64,000 nt of DNA, from NCBI RefSeq assembly GCF_023656415.1, contig NZ_JAMOIL010000013.1, positions 1-64,000 on the forward strand. Direction: 5' to 3'. Each line of letters begins with the position of its first letter. The stretch's first letter is position 1. The position numbers and the translations under genes are program-made. The stretch is from Nocardioides bruguierae. Its GTDB lineage: Bacteria > Actinomycetota > Actinomycetes > Propionibacteriales > Nocardioidaceae. Shown here in pieces: positions 7,398-15,695 of this stretch. Under the pieces are notes generated by a model, which made no database searches, was not told the origin of the DNA, and saw only the letters and a program-made list of their open reading frames with translations.

Positions 7398-9850
7398 CAG
7401 CGGGCCTCCTCGCGGAGCAGGCCCGGCCGCGTGGAGACCGCCCCGACGGAGCGGCCGCGGCCGACGACCGCGACGACCACCACGGCCACGACGGCGGCGA
7501 GGACGACGAGCGGGCCGGTGGTCACCCCCGGCTCGAGGGCGAGCCCGTGGTCCGGCACCCGGACGAGGCCGAGGGAGGGCAGCAGCAGGGCCGCCGAGAG
7601 CGCGGTGCCCAGGGCCGCGCCGGCGGCCCCCAGGACGAGCAGGCCCGCGACCTCGCGCCGCACCGAGTCGCGCAGCGTGGCGATCGGGACGCCCGCGACG
7701 CGCAGGGCCGCCACGTCCCGCACCCACCCGCGCCGCTCGCGCACGACCGCGGTGGTGAGCACCAGCACGGCGGCGAGCAGGCAGAAGGCGGCGATGAGCA
7801 GGTAGACGCGTGCCTGCACGGCGCCGGTACCGGCCTCCACGTCGGCCCGGACGTCGGCGAGGGTCCGCGGCTGGGCGCCCAGCGCGTCGGCCACCTGCGT
7901 GAGCAGGTCGTCGGAGGTGCCGGCCGCCGCCACCACGCTCAGCTGGGCCAGCGGCACCGTCGGCGAGGCGCCCTCGAGGGCGCGTGGCAGGTCCATCAGC
8001 AGGCCGTCGGCACCGACCAGCGGGAGCGCCGGCGCGGACGCGACGACCACCGCGTCCAGGTCGTCGCCGCCCGGGGACTCGGCCACCGGGTCGTCGCCGA
8101 AGGTCTCCCCGTCCTCGACCTGCGTCGAGGTGAGGCCGCTGGTGGAGGCCAGGGCGGTGTCGGTGGCGACGACGGGCACAGCGCCCTCGGCTGTGAGCGG
8201 CACCGCGGTCAGCGGGTCGCGCGTCGCGGTGGCCAGCAGGCCGTCCGAGGTGACCGTCGGCGGGGCGTGCACCTCGCCCTCCTCTACGTGGTCGGGGCGG
8301 CGCAGCACGCCGCCGCGCTCGAAGGTGATGCCCGTCGTCGAGGCGCCCAGGCGCGTGGCAAGGAGGTCGCCGGCCTGCTCGTCCTCGTCCGCGGCACCCG
8401 GGGCCGTGACCCGCAGGTCGCGCAGGAGCCACGGGAGCGTGGAGGTGCCGTCGGGGCGGGCCAGGGTGACCGAGGTGAGGGTGCAGCCGTCGGTGCAGGC
8501 CACCCGCCGGGTCAGGGTCAGCGGCTCGCCGCTCCTCGGCAGCCGTCCGGCCAGCATCACGGTGAGGCCGCGCCCGTCGGGACGGGCCAGCTCCACGACG
8601 ACCTCGGGCCGTACCCGGCCGCGGCTGCGGGCGCTCACGCCGGAGACGGTGGCGGTCAGCCGGGTGCCCTGCACGAGGGTGGTGGACTCGCTGCCGCCCA
8701 GCACGTCGCCGAGGTCGGCGACGCCGGCGGCGGGGGTGGAGTCGTAGAAGTCGCCGAGCACGGCGCCGGCGCGGGCGCTGTCCCAGTACACCCGCCGCGC
8801 GGGGGCCGAGCCGGTGCCGGGCACGGTGACGACGGGCAGCAGGGAGGTGCCGGCGGGGTCCAGCCTGCGGGTGAGCGCGAGCAGCGCGGCGGCGTCCAGG
8901 TCCACGTCGTCGCTCGCGCGCACCACGACCGGCCCGCCGGCCTCGAGGCGGGCGGTGTCCTCCACCCACGCGTCGACGTCGGACGCGGCGCTCACGGCCA
9001 GGCCCGCGACGACCGCGGCGGCCACCAGCACGCGGACGGCCGCGGCCGCGTCGGCGGTACGGGCCAGGCGGCGGGTGGCGACGTAGCCCGCGAGGCCGGC
9101 GTCGCGGCGGCGGACCAGCGCACGGGCGCCGGCGCGCAGGAGCACGAGGACGAGGCCACCGACCGCGAGCCCGACCAGCGCCGGGCCGGCCAGGACCACG
9201 AGGTCGGGCTCGCCCGTCCCGCTGCCGCTGCCCGTGCCGTCCTGGCCGGCGACCACGGCCCGGTAGCAGGCGAGCGCGCCCGCGACCACGACGAGCACCT
9301 GCCCGAAGGCGGCGGCCGCACCGGCGGCGGCGTGCCGCGGGCGTCCGCCGACCTGGTCGGCCAACGGCTCGCGCAACGCGGAGACCATGCCGACACCCAC
9401 CGCGACCAGGCCGGCCAGCAGCACGACCACGGCCGCGACCAGCGCCCCGACGAGCACCCGGGCGGTGAGGACGACGGAGGCCGGCTCGCTCGTCCACGCG
9501 GGCACGGCCACCAGCGCGACCCCGAGCCCGGCGACGACGCCCAGCGCACCGCCCAGCAGGAGCACCAGCAGCGGCTCGGCGCTCAGCAGCGCGACCAGCG
9601 GGGCGCCCTCGTGGCCGCGGAGACGGGCCAGGGCGATCTCGCCGCGCCGCGCCACGGCCAGCTCGCGGCCGGTGGTGGGCAGGGCGACCGCGCCCAGCAC
9701 GAGCAGGGGCAGCGCGAGCGCGCGGGAGGTGCCGGTGGCGCCGGCGACGCCGAGCACGGAGACGACCCCGGCCACGACCACCACCGTGAGGCCGAGCAGC
9801 GGCAGCAGGGTCCCCCGGCGGGACCACGCACCGCGCAGCGTGCGCGTCAC
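7397..9850 (-). CDS. Large FtsX/MacB-type ABC transporter permease A (817 aa)
   Basis: An 817-residue permease from GTG 9850, beginning MTRTLRGAWSRRGTLLPLLG with the first transmembrane helix immediately after. Several helices are visible (LVALLSAEPLLVLLLGGALG, LVGALVAAVVVLLAGLVAVG, LVVLAGPALVGLAVGGLVLV). A long exported domain follows, then a C-terminal FtsX-like bundle with RVYLLIAAFCLLAAVLVLTT and the coupling-type WVRDVAALRVAGVP. The GTG start lies inside a GTGA overlap with the upstream ATPase stop. It shares architecture with permease B, so the two probably form a heterodimer. Substrate unknown; MacB-like systems export peptides, lipids or antibiotics, or act mechanically on the envelope. 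Confidence 0.85.
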   Translation of the reverse strand: MTRTLRGAWSRRGTLLPLLGLTVVVVAGVVSVLGVAGATGTSRALALPLLVLGAVALPTTGRELAVARRGEIALARLRGHEGAPLVALLSAEPLLVLLLGGALGVVAGLGVALVAVPAWTSEPASVVLTARVLVGALVAAVVVLLAGLVAVGVGMVSALREPLADQVGGRPRHAAAGAAAAFGQVLVVVAGALACYRAVVAGQDGTGSGSGTGEPDLVVLAGPALVGLAVGGLVLVLLRAGARALVRRRDAGLAGYVATRRLARTADAAAAVRVLVAAAVVAGLAVSAASDVDAWVEDTARLEAGGPVVVRASDDVDLDAAALLALTRRLDPAGTSLLPVVTVPGTGSAPARRVYWDSARAGAVLGDFYDSTPAAGVADLGDVLGGSESTTLVQGTRLTATVSGVSARSRGRVRPEVVVELARPDGRGLTVMLAGRLPRSGEPLTLTRRVACTDGCTLTSVTLARPDGTSTLPWLLRDLRVTAPGAADEDEQAGDLLATRLGASTTGITFERGGVLRRPDHVEEGEVHAPPTVTSDGLLATATRDPLTAVPLTAEGAVPVVATDTALASTSGLTSTQVEDGETFGDDPVAESPGGDDLDAVVVASAPALPLVGADGLLMDLPRALEGASPTVPLAQLSVVAAAGTSDDLLTQVADALGAQPRTLADVRADVEAGTGAVQARVYLLIAAFCLLAAVLVLTTAVVRERRGWVRDVAALRVAGVPIATLRDSVRREVAGLLVLGAAGAALGTALSAALLLPSLGLVRVPDHGLALEPGVTTGPLVVLAAVVAVVVVAVVGRGRSVGAVSTRPGLLREEAR

Positions 9851-10815
9851 GGTGCTCCCGGCGGACGGCGGAACGCGGCGTGGTCGTCGTCGGTCTCCGG
9901 CTCCGCAGCGGCGGCCGGTGCCTCGGGGACCGGTGCGCCCTCGACGGGCGGGACCTCACCGGGGGCAGCCTCGTCCGTGTCGGTCGCGGGGGTGTCCGTC
10001 GCGGGGGTGTCCGTCGCGGAGGTGTCCTGGGTGGAGCGGTCCTGGGGCGCCTCGGCTGCCTCGTCGAGCACCACCCGGCCGTCGTCCAGGGCGACGTGGC
10101 CGTCGCAGGCCTCGACCACGGCCGGGTCGTGCGTGGCGACCACGACGACCGCGCCCCGGTCGGCCTCGCGGCGCAGCTCGGCGAGCACGTGGCCGCGGTT
10201 GGTCTCGTCCAGCTCGCTGGTGGGCTCGTCGGCCAGCAGGACCGCGGCACCGACCGCGAGCCCGCGGGCCAGGGCGACGCGCTGCATCTGCCCGCCGGAG
10301 AGCTCCTCGACCTGCCGGGCACCCAGGTCGGCGATACCGAACCGGGCCAGCGCGGCCAGGGCCTGCTCGTCCGCCGCCTCGGGCGCCACCCCGCGGGCGC
10401 GCAGCGCCACGGAGACGTTCTCGGCCGCCGAGAGCACGGGCACCAGGCCGTAGACCTGGAGCACGAAGGCCACGTCCGGACGCGGGTCGCCGGTGCCCGT
10501 CCAGGTGGGCTCGGCGCCGTGGGTGGCGGAGCCGGCGGTGGGACGCAGCAGCCCGCCGGCCACGGAGAGCAGCGTGGTCTTGCCCGAGCCGCTGGGCCCG
10601 GAGAGCGCGGTCATGGAGCCGGCCGGGAAGCGGACCTCGACGTCGGCGAGCAGCGTGCGGCGGCCGGCCTCGTGGGTCACGCCGGTGACGACCAGGTCGG
10701 CCGGGGCCGCGACGGGCTGCTCGGCCAGCGGGCTGCCGGAGGCGCCCTCGGTCTTCTGCTCGGCGTTCTTCTGATCGGCGGTCTGCTCGGGGGTGGTGGG
10801 CTCGGTGGTGCTCAC
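9847..10815 (-). CDS. ABC transporter ATP-binding protein B (MacB/LolD-like)
   Basis: A 322-residue ATPase from GTG 10815. It has a 35-residue acidic N-terminal extension, Walker A GPSGSGKTT at 73-81, Q-loop Gln120, signature LSGGQ at 172-176, Walker B VLLADE at 192-197 and switch His229. All catalytic elements are intact. The C-terminus is a long Pro/Ala/Asp/Thr-rich tail with three ATDTP-type repeats, unusual for this family and probably disordered. Start and stop overlap the neighbouring genes by 4 nt each (GTGA), showing tight translational coupling with ATPase A upstream and permease A downstream. Confidence 0.9.
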   Translation of the reverse strand: MSTTEPTTPEQTADQKNAEQKTEGASGSPLAEQPVAAPADLVVTGVTHEAGRRTLLADVEVRFPAGSMTALSGPSGSGKTTLLSVAGGLLRPTAGSATHGAEPTWTGTGDPRPDVAFVLQVYGLVPVLSAAENVSVALRARGVAPEAADEQALAALARFGIADLGARQVEELSGGQMQRVALARGLAVGAAVLLADEPTSELDETNRGHVLAELRREADRGAVVVVATHDPAVVEACDGHVALDDGRVVLDEAAEAPQDRSTQDTSATDTPATDTPATDTDEAAPGEVPPVEGAPVPEAPAAAAEPETDDDHAAFRRPPGAP

Positions 10816-11822
10816 GGGTGCCTCCGGTCGTTCTGGAGCGTCTCCGAGATCCCGCCACCGGCCCCGCCGGCGTCCGGGCCCCGTCCACGGTCCGGGCCCT
10901 GGTCCTGGTCGCCCGCCCCGCGGGAGACGACGAGCCGGTCCACGTCCTCCGGCTCGATCCGCACCAGCGTGCCGGCGGGCCACTCCTCGGCCAGGTGCGT
11001 GGGCAGGTGGACGACGCCCTCGGCGCCGACCACCACGTACTCGGCGCCCGCGTGGCCCTCGGAACCGACGCGGCCGCCCTTCATCGTGACGGTGCGGGGG
11101 AACGTGTCGGCGACCTCGGGGGCGTGGGTGACCACGACGACGGTGGTGCCGAGCTCGTCGCCGAGGTCGTGCAGGAGCGCGACCACGGCGTCGCGGTCGG
11201 CGTGGCTGAGCTGGCTGGTCGGCTCGTCGGCGAGGAGCAGCTGCGGGCCGCAGGCCACCGCGCAGGCCAGCGCGAGCCGTTGCCGCTGGCCGCCGGAGAG
11301 CGTGGTGACCACCTGGTCCGCCACCTCCTCCAGCCCCACGCGTGCGAGCAGCTCGCGCTCGGGCACCGCCTCCTTGCGCTCGGCCCGGGTCAGCGCGAGC
11401 CGCGCGAAGCCGACGTTCTGCCGCGCCGTGGCGTAGGGCAGCAGGTTGCGGGTGGCGCCCTGGAGCATCGTGGAGACCCGACGCGAGCGCAGCGCCGCGA
11501 GCTCCGGCTCGGGCATCCGCGAGATCTCGTGCTCGCCGAGGAAGATCCGCCCCGCGCTGGGCTTCTGGATGCCGCCGAGCAGGGTGAGCAGCGTCGACTT
11601 GCCCGAGCCCGAGGGCCCCAGGAACGCGACCCGCTCGCCCGGCCGGATCACCAGGTCGACGCCGGAGAGCGCGACGACGTCGTGCCCCTCGAAGGTGCGG
11701 TAGAGGTGGACGACGCCGGAGCAGCGCACGCCGAGGCCACCGGGGTGCTCGCCGGCCGTGCTGGGGCGCGACGCGTCGTCGTGACGCAGCAGGTCCTGGG
11801 CGGGTCCGCCGGCAGGGGGCAC
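10812..11822 (-). CDS. ABC transporter ATP-binding protein A (MacB/LolD-like)
   Basis: A 336-residue ATPase, first gene of the four-gene exporter operon. Walker A GPSGSGKST is at 69-77, Q-loop Gln121, signature LSGGQ 175-179, Walker B LLLADE 195-200 and switch His233. The D-loop reads SQLS where SALD is usual, losing the conserved Asp. The partner ATPase B keeps SELD, so the pair may be functionally asymmetric. After the ATPase core comes a segment beginning VVHLPTHLAEEWPAGTLVRI and a Gly/Asp-rich tail. The GTG start at 11822 is chosen for the AGAGGAG ribosome-binding site 6 nt upstream; the longer frame has no homology. Confidence 0.88.
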   Translation of the reverse strand: MPPAGGPAQDLLRHDDASRPSTAGEHPGGLGVRCSGVVHLYRTFEGHDVVALSGVDLVIRPGERVAFLGPSGSGKSTLLTLLGGIQKPSAGRIFLGEHEISRMPEPELAALRSRRVSTMLQGATRNLLPYATARQNVGFARLALTRAERKEAVPERELLARVGLEEVADQVVTTLSGGQRQRLALACAVACGPQLLLADEPTSQLSHADRDAVVALLHDLGDELGTTVVVVTHAPEVADTFPRTVTMKGGRVGSEGHAGAEYVVVGAEGVVHLPTHLAEEWPAGTLVRIEPEDVDRLVVSRGAGDQDQGPDRGRGPDAGGAGGGISETLQNDRRHP

Positions 11823-12084
11823 GGAAAGCTCCTCTGGCTCTGGGGGTGACGGCGGCGATGGTCCGGCACCCGGGCCCGGCCACCGTAGACCGTCCTGCCG
11901 ACCCTGCCGAAGCCCCTGTGCGGGGTCGTGCTCCTTCCGTGACCTCGGCGCGCGGTCTCCACCGGTGCGCCCGGCCGCCCCGTCCCGCTGCTCCGGCGGC
12001 GCTGGGAGTGACCCGTGCCGCAGCCGCGCGACGGCCCGCAGGACGGATGCCGAGGTCCACCACCTGCAGTGGCACAGTGCGGCG
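11823..12084. other. Divergent promoter region between ABC operon and MFS gene
   Basis: This 262-bp non-coding gap separates the leftward ABC operon from the rightward MFS gene. On the right, CACAGT at 12074-12079 lies 5 nt before GTG 12085 and could be a leaderless -10 box. I see no clear operator palindrome. Promoters for both directions must lie here. Confidence 0.4.
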
Positions 12085-13365
12085 GTGAGCACCCGTCTCC
12101 GCGCCGCGCTGGCCGACACCCGCCCGCTGGCCGAGCCGCACTTCCGGCGGCTGTGGACGGCCAACATCGTCACCGTCGTGGGCGCCCAGCTGACGATCGT
12201 GGCGGTGCCCGCGCAGATCTACGCCGACACCGGCTCGTCCGCCTACGTGGGCCTGACCGGCGTGTTCGGGCTGGTGCCCCTGGTGGTCTTCGGCCTCTAC
12301 GGCGGCGCCCTGGCCGACGTCTTCGACCGGCGCGCGATCCTGCGGGTCACCACGGTGGGGCTCATCGTCACCAGCGGGCTGTTCGCCGCCCAGGCGTTCG
12401 CCGGCTCCACCAACGTGTGGCTGCTGCTGAGCCTGTTCGCGGTGCAGCAGGCGTTCTTCGCGGTCAACCAGCCCACGCGCAGCGCGATCCTCCCTCGGCT
12501 GCTGCCGGCCGAGCAGCTGCCCGCGGCCAACTCGCTCAACATGACGGTGATGCAGGCCGGTGCGATCGCGGGGCCGCTGGTCGCCGGCGTCCTCATCCCC
12601 TTCACCGGGTTCGCCTGGCTCTACGCCGTCGACACCGTCTTCCTCTTCGCCACCCTCTGGGCGGTGCTGCGGCTGCCGTCCCTGGCCGTGGAGGGCGGGG
12701 CCGCGCAGGCCCCCGGCATCCGGGCGGTCGTGGACGGGTTCGCCTACCTGCGCCACCAGCCGGTGCTGCTGATGTCCTTCGTGGTCGACCTGGTCGCGAT
12801 GGTCTTCGGCATGCCGCGCGCGCTGTTCCCCGAGATCGCGCACGTCGACTTCGGCGGCCCGGACGAGGGCGGGATCGTCTTCGCGCTGCTGTTCGCGGCC
12901 ATCCCCGCCGGCGCCGTGCTGGGCGGCGTGTTCAGCGGCTGGGTGTCCCGGGTGGAGCGGCAGGGCCTCGCGGTGCTCGTCTGCATCGCCGTCTGGGGCG
13001 CCTCGATGACCGGCTTCGGCCTCGCGGTGTGGGCCGCCACCGGCGCCGGCTCGCACGTGGCGCTGCTGGTCGCCCTGCTGATGCTCGTGGTCGGCGGGGC
13101 CGCCGACATGGCCTCGGCCGCCTTCCGGACCTCGATGCTCCAGAGCGCGGCGGAGGACTCCGTCCGCGGCCGGCTCCAGGGCGTCTTCATCGTCGTGGTC
13201 GCGGGCGGGCCGCGCGTGGCCGACACGGCGCACGGCGTCGCGGCCGCCTCCGTCGGGGCCGCCGCGGCCGCCGCCGGCGGTGGCGTGCTCGTGGTGGTCG
13301 GGATCGTCGTGGCCGCGCTGCTGGTGCCGTCCTTCGTGCGCTACCGGGTCACGCGCACGGTCTGA
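12085..13365 (+). CDS. MFS exporter (MFS_3/EntS-like)
   Basis: A 426-residue membrane protein with about twelve predicted helices. The N-terminal PHFRRLWTANIVTVVGAQLT opening, the following GLVPLVVFGLYGGALADVFDRR loop (the A-motif region between TM2 and TM3) and NQPTRSAILPRLLPAEQLPAANSL are characteristic of the MFS_3 subgroup that includes the enterobactin exporter EntS and macrolide exporters. Substrate unknown. GTG 12085 matches the conserved N-terminus; the in-frame extension to 11965 lacks homology. It is divergent from the ABC exporter and convergent with the DinB-like gene only 15 bp away. Confidence 0.88.
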   Translation: MSTRLRAALADTRPLAEPHFRRLWTANIVTVVGAQLTIVAVPAQIYADTGSSAYVGLTGVFGLVPLVVFGLYGGALADVFDRRAILRVTTVGLIVTSGLFAAQAFAGSTNVWLLLSLFAVQQAFFAVNQPTRSAILPRLLPAEQLPAANSLNMTVMQAGAIAGPLVAGVLIPFTGFAWLYAVDTVFLFATLWAVLRLPSLAVEGGAAQAPGIRAVVDGFAYLRHQPVLLMSFVVDLVAMVFGMPRALFPEIAHVDFGGPDEGGIVFALLFAAIPAGAVLGGVFSGWVSRVERQGLAVLVCIAVWGASMTGFGLAVWAATGAGSHVALLVALLMLVVGGAADMASAAFRTSMLQSAAEDSVRGRLQGVFIVVVAGGPRVADTAHGVAAASVGAAAAAAGGGVLVVVGIVVAALLVPSFVRYRVTRTV

Positions 13366-13380
13366 GCGGCCGCGCCGCCC

Positions 13381-13896
13381 TCACGCGTCGAGCAGGCCGC
13401 GCAGGTAGCCGGCCTGGCCGGCGTGCTGGGCGTCGTCGTCCACGACGCTGACCAGCCGCACCCCGAGGGTCACCGGCGGGTCCCACCGGGTGTCGACGAC
13501 GGCGTCGAGGTCGGCCGGCGAGAGCGTCGCCAGGAAGGCCGTGGTGGCCTCCGTGACGGCGGAGAGGTAGGCCAGGAGGTCCGCGGCCGAGGCCCGGACG
13601 GCGGCCACCTGCTCGGCCGTGTGGCCGTACCCGGTGTCCGCGCGCTCGACCCCGGCCCCGAAGCCGGGCAGCAGCCGGTCGGCGAAGCCCTGCGCCTCCC
13701 ACACCTGCGGGGTGCCCGCCACGTCCGCGACGTGGTCGTCCTGGACGCGGGTCAGGTGCCAGACCAGCCACGCGATCGAGTTCGCCCCCGGCGACGGCTG
13801 CCACGCGAGCTGGTCGTCGGTGAGGCCCTCGACCGCGGCGGTCACCGACTCCAGGGAGCGGGAGAAGGCGTCGGTCAGCAGGTCGCTCGGGGTCAT
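13381..13896 (-). CDS. DinB-family protein (DUF664-like)
   Basis: A 171-residue helical-bundle protein beginning MTPSDLLTDAFSRSLESV. It carries a LAWLVWHLTRVQDDH-like His-containing helix (here SIAWLVWHLTRVQDDH) and a C-terminal DDDAQHAGQAGYLRG motif with the remaining metal-ligand His. This is the pattern of DinB/YfiT-type metal-dependent thiol transferases. In actinobacteria such proteins are candidates for mycothiol or bacillithiol-type S-transfer. ATG 13896 is the natural start. The substrate is unknown. It is transcribed leftwards, convergent with the MFS gene and divergent from the sigma-factor gene. Confidence 0.8.
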   Translation of the reverse strand: MTPSDLLTDAFSRSLESVTAAVEGLTDDQLAWQPSPGANSIAWLVWHLTRVQDDHVADVAGTPQVWEAQGFADRLLPGFGAGVERADTGYGHTAEQVAAVRASAADLLAYLSAVTEATTAFLATLSPADLDAVVDTRWDPPVTLGVRLVSVVDDDAQHAGQAGYLRGLLDA

Positions 13897-13995
13897 GCCC
13901 CCGACGCTAGCCCGCCCCGTTCACCCCCTCGGCTGCGCGCGGCGGGGGTCCCCTCGGGCGTGCCGGGACGGCCCGGCTGGCAGCATGGAGGGGTG

Positions 13996-14958
13996 ATGGC
14001 AGCGACGCCCGAGCACCCGTCCGAGCAGCACCCCGACCAGCACCACGAGCCCCTCGAGGGGCTGCACGAGCCCCTGCTCCGGGTGGCCGTGCGGCTGCTG
14101 GGCACGCGCACCGAGGCGGAGCCGGTGGTCACCGAGGTCGGCCGCCGCGCCGCCGACGCCGACCCGGCCGAGGTCTTCGACCTCGCCACCTGGGCACGCA
14201 CCGAGGTCGCTCGGGCCTGCCTGCGGCTGCTGCTGGAGCGCTCGCCGGGGCGCCGCGCCGCCGACGCCTCGCTGGAGCCGGCCGCGCTGGTCGGCCCCGA
14301 GGACCTCGCGGACCTCTACCTCGACGTCCCCGACGACCCGGCCGCCGCCCGGCCCCACGCGCTCACCCTCACCGCGTCCGCCCGCGAGCTGCTCGCGCAC
14401 CTGCGGCCGGCCGAGCGGGTCGCGTTCGTCCTCCACGACCTCTTCGGCGACCACTTCGAGGACGTGGCGGGCGTGCTGGGTCGCACGCCCATGGCGTGCC
14501 GCCAGCTGGCCGACCGCGCGCGCCGCCGGCTCGCCGAGCTGCGCCGGGCCGCCGACGCCGGCATCGAGCGGCTCGACCGGGACGCGGCCGACCGGGCCGA
14601 GGACCTCGCCCTCGACGCCGTGGTGACGGCCGCCCTTGCCGCCCCCGCGGGGCTGGAGCCGCTGCTCTCCCCGGCGGTCGTGCTGCGCGCCGACCCGGCC
14701 GCCGCCGACCCGGACGGACCGCTGACCGGGCTGCTCGACGCCGCCTACCTGAGCGGCCCCGCCGCCGTGGCCGCCGCCCTCTCCCCGCTGCTCGCCGACG
14801 CGGTGGCCGCGCGGCTGGACGGCTACCCCGCCGTCGTCCGCCGGGACGACGGGGGCGTGCGCGCGGTCGTCGGCCTGGCCCTGGACGCGGCGGGGCGGGT
14901 GCGCGAGGTGGACGTGCTCGCCGACCCCGACGTCCTGGCCGTCACCGACCTCTCCTGA
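13996..14958 (+). CDS. ECF-type sigma factor with C-terminal SnoaL-like domain (SigJ/ECF41-like)
   Basis: A 320-residue protein. Residues about 25-110 correspond to a divergent sigma region 2 (LHEPLLRVAVRLLG, TWARTEVARACLRLLLE). Residues about 130-190 form sigma region 4 (LRPAERVAFVLHDLFGDHFEDVAGVLGRTPMACRQLADRARRR). The remainder resembles the SnoaL/NTF2-like domain seen in ECF41/SigJ-type factors, where it replaces an anti-sigma factor. Region 2 is poorly conserved, so core-promoter melting ability is uncertain. ATG 13996 follows GGAGGGG closely; GTG 13993 is an alternative. No anti-sigma gene is adjacent. Confidence 0.75.
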   Translation: MAATPEHPSEQHPDQHHEPLEGLHEPLLRVAVRLLGTRTEAEPVVTEVGRRAADADPAEVFDLATWARTEVARACLRLLLERSPGRRAADASLEPAALVGPEDLADLYLDVPDDPAAARPHALTLTASARELLAHLRPAERVAFVLHDLFGDHFEDVAGVLGRTPMACRQLADRARRRLAELRRAADAGIERLDRDAADRAEDLALDAVVTAALAAPAGLEPLLSPAVVLRADPAAADPDGPLTGLLDAAYLSGPAAVAAALSPLLADAVAARLDGYPAVVRRDDGGVRAVVGLALDAAGRVREVDVLADPDVLAVTDLS

Positions 14959-15047
14959 CACTCCTCCCACCCACCCGGCTCCGCCCCACAGGGTCCGCAG
15001 GACGGCGGGGTGAACCGACCCGGCGCGCCCGCTGGGAGCCTGGGCCG

Positions 15048-15584
15048 GTGCGCCTGCCCAACCCCCTCGACCCCGTCTCCCAGCTGCTCGACCTGCTGCC
15101 CCGCGTGGTCGGTCTCGTGCCGACCGTCGAGGGCCTGCTGGACCGGATCGAGTCCACCAGGCTGGCCGCCGAGGAGCTGATCGCCCGGATCGAGACGACC
15201 CGCCGCAGCGGCGAGGACCTGCTCGTCGGTGCCGCCGGTCAGGTCGCCCGCATCGAGGCGCTGGTCGACTCCCTGGAGCCGCGGCTGACCGAGCTCGGCC
15301 CCGTGCTGGACCGGCTGGTGCCCATCGCCCGCGAGCTGGCCGACACCACCTCTCCCGACGAGGTGGCCGCCCTGGTGAAGCTCGTCGACCAGCTGCCCGA
15401 GGTGGCCGACAAGATGGAGAGCGAGGTGCTGCCGGTGCTGAGCACGCTGGGCACCGTCGCGCCCGACGTGCACGACCTCCTCGGCGTCGCGCGCGAGCTC
15501 AACGAGGTGCTGGAGAAGGTGCCGGGCGTCAGCCGCGCCAAGAAGAAGATCGACGCCGAGCAAGCCGAGCGCGGCATCGCCTGA
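15048..15584 (+). CDS. Helical hypothetical protein (178 aa)
   Basis: A 178-residue protein from GTG 15048, with no transmembrane segment apparent. It is nearly all helix: heptad-like stretches (TVEGLLDRIESTRLAAEELI, ARIEALVDSLEPRLTELGPV) suggest a coiled coil or elongated bundle, and the C-terminus is Lys-rich (SRAKKKIDAEQAERGIA). Proteins like this occur in actinobacteria, but I recognise no functional family. It lies 89 bp downstream of the ECF sigma gene and about 110 bp upstream of the DrrAB-like exporter, without clear operon linkage. A GGGAG motif is 10 nt before the start, longer than ideal. Confidence 0.65.
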   Translation: MRLPNPLDPVSQLLDLLPRVVGLVPTVEGLLDRIESTRLAAEELIARIETTRRSGEDLLVGAAGQVARIEALVDSLEPRLTELGPVLDRLVPIARELADTTSPDEVAALVKLVDQLPEVADKMESEVLPVLSTLGTVAPDVHDLLGVARELNEVLEKVPGVSRAKKKIDAEQAERGIA

Positions 15585-15695
15585 CCTGCGGCGGGAGAAA
15601 TCTGTGTAGCCGCTGTCGGAGGGCGTGCCTAGGGTGCCGAGCGTGGCCGGGGCGTCCGGTCGCGACTCCTTCCCCGCTCACCACGCGAGGTGCCC

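Noticed and set aside
4308..10322. A single 2004-codon leftward open frame
   Set aside because: Only its last 1029 codons (from 7397) encode a coherent protein; the rest is an out-of-frame reading of the permease A and ATPase B genes, which have clear motifs in their own frames.
15601..15695. A promoter with TAGGGT at 15630-15635 for the DrrA-like gene
   Set aside because: No acceptable -35 hexamer at 16-19 bp spacing could be found.
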